NCBI GenBank assembly: GCA_002455755.1
Contig: DKLL01000279.1
Location: 1 to 7,487, forward strand
DNA from: Acinetobacter sp. UBA6641
GTDB lineage: Bacteria > Pseudomonadota > Gammaproteobacteria > Pseudomonadales > Moraxellaceae
Direction of reading: 5' to 3'
DNA length: 7,487 nt
Both the position numbers and the translations under genes were made by a program. Shown here one piece after another: positions 1 to 5,417 of this stretch (the stretch's first letter is position 1; each line of letters opens with the position of its first letter). The notes beneath the pieces were generated by a model. It ran no database searches. It worked only from the letters and a program-made list of their open reading frames with translations, and was not told the DNA's origin.

Positions 1-350
1 CCGGCAAATAGGTTCGCAGCCATTTGCAAAGGAATAAACAGTTTTACAATACGGTCATAATAAGGATCGGCTACAAGTGACTTGATTTCTTCATCATCAG
101 GATTATTACTGTCATCGCCCACAATAGCGTCGACTGTTGGAATAATCACATGCAACAATAGCGGTCCACCCAAAGCAAAGATTTTTTTCGTGGCTTTAGG
201 ACCAAACTGGTAGCCCGCCAGAATGCCCATGCCGATCACCGGTAAACCCGGGCTCAGCAGCCACCAGTAGCGTTTTTTATCGAGGGCTAAACCTGAAGCA
301 TTCGGCAGGGCCTGAATTGGAGTTTGATTTAAATGTACTGGTGCATTCAT
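1..350 (-). CDS. alkM: Alkane 1-monooxygenase AlkM/AlkB, N-terminal part (runs off left edge)
   Basis: AlkB-type enzymes are inner-membrane non-heme di-iron monooxygenases that oxidise n-alkanes to 1-alkanols using electrons from rubredoxin and rubredoxin reductase. Only the first 116 codons are present. The reading frame starts MNAPVHLNQ, as I recall for Acinetobacter AlkM. It shows two hydrophobic segments, near residues 29-47 (after KKRYWW) and 57-78 (KKIFALGGPLLLHVIIP), followed by the acidic linker GDDSNNPDDEEIK and then DPYYDR at 95-100. The histidine boxes that bind the di-iron centre lie beyond the edge and cannot be checked. The start ATG (348-350) has a GGGAAGG Shine-Dalgarno (359-365 on the plus strand) 8 nt upstream. 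The gene is divergent from an AraC-type regulator, as for alkM-alkR of A. baylyi. Family assignment is strong; the choice between alkM paralogues is open. Confidence 0.9.
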   Translation of the reverse strand, partial: MNAPVHLNQTPIQALPNASGLALDKKRYWWLLSPGLPVIGMGILAGYQFGPKATKKIFALGGPLLLHVIIPTVDAIVGDDSNNPDDEEIKSLVADPYYDRIVKLFIPLQMAANLFA

Positions 351-381
351 GTTGACAACCTTCCCTATTTTTTGTTCTAAC

Positions 382-410
382 GTTATATTTCTAGAAATAG
401 GTCCTCAAGA
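382..410 (-). promoter_or_regulatory. Candidate alkM promoter
   Basis: Read on the minus strand, TCTTGA (405-410) and TATAAC (382-387) are separated by 17 bp. They would place the transcription start about 25 nt upstream of the alkM start codon. The -35 element is a poor match, which suits an activator-dependent promoter. A second reading, TTGAGG at 403-408, gives a short 15-bp spacer. This is inferred from consensus only. Confidence 0.45.
386..399. repeat. Perfect 14-bp palindrome in the alkM promoter spacer
   Basis: TATTTCTAGAAATA is a perfect palindrome. It overlaps the proposed alkM -10 element and fills most of the spacer. It could be an operator for a dimeric repressor or simply AT-rich chance; no known protein consensus is claimed. 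Confidence 0.4.
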
Positions 411-416
411 ACAGTT

Positions 417-447
417 GTAAACGTCCAAAAAAGCTATGCAAACGTCC
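417..447. promoter_or_regulatory. Candidate AlkR operator: 21-bp-spaced direct repeat
   Basis: AAACGTCC occurs at 419-426 and again at 440-447, with a matching G two bases before each copy (417 and 438), so the repeat period is exactly 21 bp, two helical turns. AraC/XylS-family activators usually bind direct repeats in this phasing, one monomer per repeat. A degenerate third copy ending GTCC lies at 401-404, overlapping the edge of the proposed alkM -35. Read towards alkM, the two good copies lie just upstream of that -35, the expected position for activation. Binding by AlkR is inferred from geometry and gene context. Confidence 0.55.
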
Positions 448-506
448 TTGGCATATCTAGCCAATATTTGACCTAAAAACACATGCGAATATCAAGCAAG
501 GCTTTT

Positions 507-512
507 TATAAT
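507..512 (+). promoter_or_regulatory. Candidate -10 element for alkR
   Basis: TATAAT, a perfect -10 match, lies 31 nt upstream of the alkR start. No convincing -35 is seen 16-18 bp further up, so the promoter would be weak or assisted. The alkR start lacks a clear Shine-Dalgarno, which suggests low expression, as is usual for a regulator. Confidence 0.4.
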
Positions 513-542
513 TTTTATTAGATGATGACAGAACGATAATAT

Positions 543-1466
543 ATGGATGCCTTGAGTAAAATTTTTGACGATATTCATCTGAATAAATCTGAATATATTT
601 ATTTAAAACCGCAAGGTCACTGGGCCTATGCTTATCAGGAACAGGATGCCATGATTGGCTATGTAGTCCTGGCAGGCAGTCTCACCATACAATTCGAATC
701 AAAAAACATGTTGCAGCTTGAGACAGGAGACTTAATCCTGATTCCTTCAGGGCAAAACCATACTTGCCGAAGTAATGACAAAGACAATTTGGTGGAAGCC
801 CTTAATATTACGGGTCTTTTCGATACAAAAAGGCAGGCGACCATCGAGTTTGGAAGTACAGGCGGTGAACCGGCACTGATTCTGGCCATCCGCTGTCATA
901 TTGATACCATTATGGCGCGTCCTTTACTGAATGCCCTGCCCGACTATATTCATATTCAGCATATTACCGGCAGTACAGCCCCTGAATGGTTACAGATTGG
1001 CTTACATTTTCTGGCTGTAGAAGCCTATCAAATTCGTCCGGGGCGCGACAAAATTCTCGATCATCTGGTCAGTATTCTGTTTATTGAATGTGTACGCGAT
1101 TATATTGCTCAGTTAAACGATTCCAACAACTGGCTACGGGCCCTTTCCCATACCGAACTCGCCAATGCTTTGGCTGCGATTCACGGCAACCCGGAACAGG
1201 CCTGGACGGTAGAAAGTCTGGCTAAACAATGTTGTATGTCCCGTTCCAAGTTCGCCACCTTGTTTAGCAGTATCGTAGGCGAAACACCTTTGGCCTATTT
1301 ACAACAATATCGTTTCCGTCTGGCATCGCAACATTTACGTGAAGGGCAATTATCCATACAGCAAATTGCCCATCGGGTCGGCTATTCTTCCGAAACAGCC
1401 TTTAGCCAGACCTTTAAACGCCTGTTTGATTTAACCCCGAGTCAATATCGCCAGCAGTTCCATTAA
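543..1466 (+). CDS. alkR: AraC/XylS-family transcriptional regulator, probable AlkR
   Basis: This is a cytoplasmic DNA-binding regulator, most likely the alkane-responsive activator of the divergent alkM. The 307-aa protein has an N-terminal cupin-like sensor domain (about residues 15-120; GDLILIPSGQNHTC at 62-75 fits the AraC-type cupin fold) and a C-terminal double helix-turn-helix. The first helix-turn-helix is around 221-246 (WTVESLAKQCCMSRSKFATLF) in shortened form WTVESLAKQ...SRSKFATLF; the second is around 270-303 with the family signature GYSSETAFSQTFKR then TPSQYR. The ATG at 543 is the only reasonable start because an in-frame TAA lies just upstream at 537-539; the ribosome site is weak. 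The final four bases overlap the end of convergent lpxB. The AlkR name rests on context plus the AraC fold; the effector cannot be read from sequence. Confidence 0.85.
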   Translation: MDALSKIFDDIHLNKSEYIYLKPQGHWAYAYQEQDAMIGYVVLAGSLTIQFESKNMLQLETGDLILIPSGQNHTCRSNDKDNLVEALNITGLFDTKRQATIEFGSTGGEPALILAIRCHIDTIMARPLLNALPDYIHIQHITGSTAPEWLQIGLHFLAVEAYQIRPGRDKILDHLVSILFIECVRDYIAQLNDSNNWLRALSHTELANALAAIHGNPEQAWTVESLAKQCCMSRSKFATLFSSIVGETPLAYLQQYRFRLASQHLREGQLSIQQIAHRVGYSSETAFSQTFKRLFDLTPSQYRQQFH

Positions 1467-2662
1467 GTTCTGCCTTGCTCAGATGATGCTGCATTCAAAA
1501 TATTCAGAATCGCCTGAACCGGATCTTCACTATTTCCTGAAAGCAGCTGCTTGTGCATGGTGATATGCTGCATCGACTGAATTTGTGCGGTTTCAACATT
1601 CATCAATTTTTCAATTTCGGCAGCCAAATTTTCTGGTGTTGCCTCATGCTGAATTAATTCCCGAATGACTTTTTTGCCCGCAATAATATTCGGTAAGGAA
1701 TAATACGGAATCTTGATCAGGAACTTGACTACTACATAAGTCAGCCAGTTTAATTTATAAAAAGTTACCATCGGACGGTGTAACAGCATCGCCTCTAAAG
1801 TTGCCGTTCCCGAAGCCAACGCCACAATATTGGACGCATTCATCACCTGACGGCCAATTTTTGATTCGGTGTCTGTATTTTCCAGCAAACAGACTTTAGC
1901 CACCATATCAGCAGGATATTGTTGTAGTAGGGCTTCAATCTGCTGCTTGCGGGCCTCATTAATTGCAGGAATCAGAAACACATATTCCGGGTGTTTTTGA
2001 CTGACGATTTTGGCTGCATCCAGTACCAACGGCCCCAATCTTTCAATTTCACCACGGCGGCTACCCGGTAACAATGCAATATGTTTATATTCAACATTTA
2101 ACCCCAGCTCTTGCTTAGCTTCAATCAGAGGATTTTGCAAAGGCAATTGACTGGCAAGTGGATGCCCCACAAATGCGGCTGGCACATCAAATTTTTTATA
2201 AAAAGTTTTCTCGAACGGAAATAAACATAACACTAAATCAATACTGGCTTTAATGCCATGTACCCGTCCCTGACGCCAGGCCCACACTGAAGGACTGACA
2301 TATTGCACGGTTTTAATCGGTAAATTTTTCTGTTTTAAGCTTTTTGATAAGCGCAAATTAAAGTCTGGCGCATCAATTCCCACAAAGATATCCACCGGCT
2401 CTTTAGTCCAGGTCTCGACCAGTCCATCACGCACCGCAAACAATTTTTTGAGATCTTTTAAAACTTCAACAATGCCCATGACGGATAAGATATCCATCGG
2501 ATAATAGCTTTTGAAGCCTTCGGCAATCATCTGCGGACCACCAATGCCTTCGAATTCAGCATCAATCCCTTGCTCACGAAAACGGCGGATCAGTTTAGCA
2601 CCAAGCGTATCTCCAGACACTTCCCCGACTACAATACCGATTTTAAGCTTCCGATTTTGCAA
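1463..2662 (-). CDS. lpxB: Lipid-A-disaccharide synthase LpxB
   Basis: LpxB is a peripheral inner-membrane GT19 glycosyltransferase. It joins UDP-2,3-diacylglucosamine to 2,3-diacylglucosamine 1-phosphate (lipid X), forming the tetra-acyl disaccharide of lipid A. The 399-aa length is normal. Conserved blocks are GEVSGD (13-18), GIGGPQM (39-45), GIDAPDFN (95-102, with the aspartate expected to be catalytic), YVSPSVWAWRQGR (121-133), LLPGSRRGEI (197-206) and ASGTATLE (283-290), so the enzyme looks intact. No ATG is available near the N-terminus. The TTG at 2660-2662 starts the protein just before the GIVVGEVSGD core and has AGAGGA 7-8 nt upstream, so I take it as the start. The gene stands alone, convergent with alkR and divergent from the siderophore receptor; no other lipid A gene is in the window. 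Confidence 0.96.
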   Translation of the reverse strand: MQNRKLKIGIVVGEVSGDTLGAKLIRRFREQGIDAEFEGIGGPQMIAEGFKSYYPMDILSVMGIVEVLKDLKKLFAVRDGLVETWTKEPVDIFVGIDAPDFNLRLSKSLKQKNLPIKTVQYVSPSVWAWRQGRVHGIKASIDLVLCLFPFEKTFYKKFDVPAAFVGHPLASQLPLQNPLIEAKQELGLNVEYKHIALLPGSRRGEIERLGPLVLDAAKIVSQKHPEYVFLIPAINEARKQQIEALLQQYPADMVAKVCLLENTDTESKIGRQVMNASNIVALASGTATLEAMLLHRPMVTFYKLNWLTYVVVKFLIKIPYYSLPNIIAGKKVIRELIQHEATPENLAAEIEKLMNVETAQIQSMQHITMHKQLLSGNSEDPVQAILNILNAASSEQGRT

Positions 2663-2689
2663 GATTTTATCCTCTGTAAAATGATGGCT

Positions 2690-2698
2690 ATTTTAACA
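2690..2698 (-). promoter_or_regulatory. Candidate extended -10 promoter of lpxB
   Basis: On the minus strand the sequence reads TGTTAAAAT, an extended -10 (TGn plus TAAAAT), 27 nt upstream of the TTG start. No good -35 is visible, which an extended -10 can tolerate. Consensus-based inference only. Confidence 0.4.
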
Positions 2699-2719
2699 TA
2701 TCCATTTATTTTAAGTCCT

Positions 2720-2735
2720 ATCTGTAGCAACAGAT
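2720..2735. repeat. Small inverted repeat upstream of lpxB
   Basis: ATCTGT (2720-2725) and ACAGAT (2730-2735) are perfect 6-bp arms around the 4-nt loop AGCA. The repeat sits just upstream of the proposed lpxB promoter, where it could be an operator. There is no T-tract on either side, so a terminator is unlikely. Confidence 0.35.
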
Positions 2736-2824
2736 GCGAAATTAATAATGCTCTAAAAAATTAATACCATCTAAATTTTCATTTTTGTACTCATGATCAA
2801 TTCAAAATATCAATTAGCTCAACA

Positions 2825-2853
2825 TTGAGTCCAGATTTATTTAATAATAATAT
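2825..2853 (+). promoter_or_regulatory. Candidate receptor-gene promoter
   Basis: TTGAGT (2825-2830) and TAATAT (2848-2853) are spaced by 17 bp and would start transcription near 2860, about 25 nt before the receptor ATG. The -10 abuts the Fur-box match, so bound Fur would block RNA polymerase. Consensus-based inference. Confidence 0.5.
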
Positions 2854-2880
2854 TAATGATAATTATTTTCATTAATATTA
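2848..2880. repeat. 33-bp inverted repeat containing the Fur box
   Basis: TAATATTAATGA (2848-2859) and TCATTAATATTA (2869-2880) are perfect 12-bp inverted arms around a 9-bp AT-rich spacer. The right arm ends 4 bp before the receptor ATG. The repeat could hold more than one Fur dimer. The RNA form would be AU-rich and only fully present if transcription starts upstream of 2848. Confidence 0.7.
2852..2870. promoter_or_regulatory. Fur box upstream of the siderophore receptor
   Basis: The 19 bases at 2852-2870 match the classical Fur consensus GATAATGATAATCATTATC at 15 of 19 positions by my hand count, including the central AATGATAAT. The site overlaps the proposed -10 and transcription start of the receptor gene, the expected place for iron-dependent repression by Fe(II)-Fur. 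It lies in a larger inverted repeat (2848-2880). lpxB is transcribed away from the same region, but the site is about 190 bp from its start. Confidence 0.75.
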
Positions 2881-2884
2881 ACTC

Positions 2885-5059
2885 ATGCAAACAATAGCTC
2901 CCGTCCTTTCCAACAGCTTCAAACTCTCCCTATTAAGCTTGGCGATGCTTGGCGTACAATATAGTTTTGCCGCGGAAGATATACAGACCTTATCGACCCT
3001 TCAGTTACAGGCTCAATCAAATACTGGTGATGAAAGCTCGGAAACCACAAAAGCCTATATTGTAAAAAAAAGCAGCAATGCCACCAAGCTCAATCTTGAA
3101 ACCAAGGAAACACCGCAAACCATCAATGTCGTGACACGACAACAGCTGGATGATTTTGCCATTAGCAATACCCGTGATGTTTTACGTAATACCCCGGGTG
3201 TCAGTGTAAGTAGCCAAGAAACTGATCGTAGCTCCTATCTCTCTCGCGGTTTTGAAATTTCCAATATTCAGGTGGATGGTATAGGTTTTCCCTTGGAAGG
3301 TTATAACTATAACAACAGTAACCCGGATACTTTCTTGTATGACCGCATTGAAGTCATCAAAGGTGCAGATGCCTTAAGCAATGCAATTGGCGACCCTAGT
3401 GCCACGATCAATATGGTGCGCAAACGCCCTACCCGCGATGTGCAAGCTTCCCTTTCTGCCAGTTATGGTTCTTGGGATACTCAGCGTTATGAAGCCGATA
3501 TTTCCTCTGCCTTGACGGAAGATGGACGTATTCGCGGACGAGTCTTCGGTTATCAGCAGACGGGTGATTCTTACCTCGACCATTACGCTCAGGAAAAAAA
3601 CGGCGTCGGGGCAATTGTAGAAGCAGATCTGACTGATTCAACTTTACTGACTGCAGGTTATAGCCACACCAATAGCAAAGCGGATGGCAATAACTGGGGT
3701 GCAAATCCTCTGATAAATAGCAGCGGTGAACAGCTTGGCTACTCACGCTCATATAATTACAGCCTTGACTGGACCTATTGGGATAGCAATATTCAGAATT
3801 ATTTTGCAGAACTCAAGCAACAGCTTGGCGGTAACTGGGAACTCAAGCTAAATTATGATGAAACTCACATCGACCGTGATGCAAAGCTGTTATATCTTTC
3901 CGGAAACCCAAGTAATGACAATACCTCGGGCATTTTTTTATGGCCAGGCAGATATATAGATGATAATAAAGAGCGACAAGCCAGTATCAGTGCTCAAGGG
4001 ACATTCCCCTTATTTGGACAACGTCATGAAGCGACAATCGGCTATAGCTGGGCAGAAAACCAGATAAATGGCTTGGGCTATGGCGGCAGTTATGCCAATC
4101 CTTTAACTACAGATTTAGCCAGCTGGACGCCTGCTGAACCCACTTGGGATATGACCCAGACCAGTGGTGAAGCCCATATGCGGCAAAACCTGCAAAGCTA
4201 TTACGCAGCGACACGAATTCATTTTAATGATGACCTGAAAATGATTCTGGGTAGCAACTACGTACAGGCAAAAAGCAAAGGTAATAGCTATGGTGCAGAT
4301 GCCTATTATGATGAAGACAAGATACTGCCTTATGCCGGCCTGACTTATAATTTCACACCTGAATATACGGGCTATATGAGCTATAGCTCGATTTTCCGCC
4401 CTCAGACCACCCGAGCTTTGGATGGCAGCTTGAATAAGCCGATTGAAGGTGAAAGCTATGAAATTGGAGTAAAAAGCTCATGGCTAGATGACCGGTTGAC
4501 CGGCTCGATGGCTATTTTCAGAACTGAAGAAAGTAATTATCCACTGCGAAATTCAGATGGTTTACCGATCAATCGTAAAGTACAAGTCAGTGACTTACGC
4601 TCACAAGGTTATGAATTTGGTGTGGCTGGGCAGCTGACCGATAACTTGAATGTATCTTTTGGTTATACCCTGTTCAGTCTGAAAGACCTAATCAATGGAG
4701 GTAAAGCCCGGACCTACAATCCAGACCAGATGTTTAACTTACTCACGACTTATACCGTCCCGCAGTTACCGCAACTCAAAATTGGTGCAGGCGTACAATG
4801 GCAAGACAAGACTTATCTGGATGTCCCTGAAGCCACTGACACCGCTACAGGTGCAATGACCCAGGCTGCTGGAACCATTCGTCAAGACTCCTACGCCCTG
4901 ATTAATTTAATGGCCAGTTATGAGATTAATGATCACTTGTCCCTACAAGCTAATGCCAACAATATCACCAATGAAAAATATTTATTTAGCTTCCCGGATG
5001 CGCAGGGTTTCTATGGTGCACCTGCGAACTATAGCGTAGCAGTACGTTATAAATATTAA
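2885..5059 (+). CDS. FhuE-like TonB-dependent ferric-siderophore receptor
   Basis: This is an outer-membrane gated beta-barrel that imports an iron-siderophore complex using TonB-ExbBD energy. The 724-aa protein has a signal peptide (hydrophobic stretch 14-29, likely cleavage near SFA/AED), a TonB-box-like segment (about 35-43, TLSTLQLQA), and a plug domain (about 74-182) with KETPQTINVV, LRNTPGVSV, RGFEISNIQVDGI, YDRIEVIKGADAL and GDPSATINMVRKRPT. A 22-strand-type barrel follows and ends in aromatic Y724. The pattern from NPSA-INMVRK through YGSW and LTEDGRIRGR resembles E. coli FhuE (ferric coprogen/rhodotorulic acid), so a hydroxamate siderophore is the best guess but not proven. There is no N-terminal signalling (STN) domain, so surface-signalling control is not expected; the Fur box fits simple iron repression. 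An in-frame TAA at 2879-2881 fixes the ATG at 2885, which has no clear Shine-Dalgarno. Confidence 0.93.
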   Translation: MQTIAPVLSNSFKLSLLSLAMLGVQYSFAAEDIQTLSTLQLQAQSNTGDESSETTKAYIVKKSSNATKLNLETKETPQTINVVTRQQLDDFAISNTRDVLRNTPGVSVSSQETDRSSYLSRGFEISNIQVDGIGFPLEGYNYNNSNPDTFLYDRIEVIKGADALSNAIGDPSATINMVRKRPTRDVQASLSASYGSWDTQRYEADISSALTEDGRIRGRVFGYQQTGDSYLDHYAQEKNGVGAIVEADLTDSTLLTAGYSHTNSKADGNNWGANPLINSSGEQLGYSRSYNYSLDWTYWDSNIQNYFAELKQQLGGNWELKLNYDETHIDRDAKLLYLSGNPSNDNTSGIFLWPGRYIDDNKERQASISAQGTFPLFGQRHEATIGYSWAENQINGLGYGGSYANPLTTDLASWTPAEPTWDMTQTSGEAHMRQNLQSYYAATRIHFNDDLKMILGSNYVQAKSKGNSYGADAYYDEDKILPYAGLTYNFTPEYTGYMSYSSIFRPQTTRALDGSLNKPIEGESYEIGVKSSWLDDRLTGSMAIFRTEESNYPLRNSDGLPINRKVQVSDLRSQGYEFGVAGQLTDNLNVSFGYTLFSLKDLINGGKARTYNPDQMFNLLTTYTVPQLPQLKIGAGVQWQDKTYLDVPEATDTATGAMTQAAGTIRQDSYALINLMASYEINDHLSLQANANNITNEKYLFSFPDAQGFYGAPANYSVAVRYKY

Positions 5060-5070
5060 TCTGTAATCCT

Positions 5071-5104
5071 GAACCTAAGCTAAAACTGACTTAGGTTCTT
5101 TTTT
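5071..5104 (+). terminator. Intrinsic terminator after the receptor gene
   Basis: GAACCTAAG (5071-5079) and CTTAGGTTC (5090-5098) form a perfect 9-bp stem with a 10-nt loop, followed directly by six T residues (5099-5104). It lies 11 bp past the receptor stop and only about 20-25 bp before the next gene on the same strand. I see no strong promoter in that gap, so the downstream genes may depend on partial readthrough, giving less reductase module than receptor. Confidence 0.85.
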
Positions 5105-5129
5105 ATCTGTTTCATGCGAGTGAATGCTC

Positions 5130-5414
5130 ATGATTTCCAGTACCGTTCAATATCGCTTTGCTGTGCTCTACCGATTTATCATCGCCTTTCTGCTCGGTTA
5201 TGCCTGTACCGCGTTGTTAGCCAGCAACTTAACGGTATTGTTTTATCCTCTATTTCCTAAAGCAGAAGCGATCTATCTGGCAGCATTCATCAGTATTTTA
5301 TTCTTTGTCAGTTTTGTCATTAGCAGTTTCTGCATTCACTCTTTACCTAAGTTAAGTTTGATCAGCCTCAGTTTGGCTGCTGGTCTTGCTGCTATTTACT
5401 GGATCGCAGGTTAA
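5130..5414 (+). CDS. DUF3649-like small inner-membrane protein of a siderophore-iron module
   Basis: A 94-aa very hydrophobic protein with about three membrane segments (roughly 11-32, 42-62 and 71-92 in this numbering). The N-terminal pattern YRFAVLYRFIIAFLLGYACTALL and the later KAEAIYLA fit my recollection of the DUF3649 family, small proteins found beside PepSY-TM genes in siderophore loci of proteobacteria. Its biochemical role is unknown; a structural or assembly partner of the PepSY reductase is a reasonable inference. Two in-frame ATGs exist, at 5124 and 5130. I prefer 5130 because GAGTGA (5118-5123) is 6 nt upstream of it but touches the 5124 codon. It follows the receptor terminator closely and ends 3 nt before the PepSY gene, so those two genes are probably translated together. 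Confidence 0.75.
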   Translation: MISSTVQYRFAVLYRFIIAFLLGYACTALLASNLTVLFYPLFPKAEAIYLAAFISILFFVSFVISSFCIHSLPKLSLISLSLAAGLAAIYWIAG

Positions 5415-5417
5415 GTC

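Noticed and set aside
2570..2764. Plus-strand ORF of 64 codons across the lpxB start
   Set aside because: It is antisense to the lpxB N-terminus, continues into AT-rich intergenic DNA and has no recognisable protein pattern.
2796..2815. ATCAATT repeated at 13-bp spacing upstream of the receptor promoter
   Set aside because: Only two short AT-rich copies; expected by chance in this sequence.
3374..3752. Two overlapping minus-strand ORFs within the receptor gene
   Set aside because: They are shadows of the plug and early barrel coding sequence with no family-like features.
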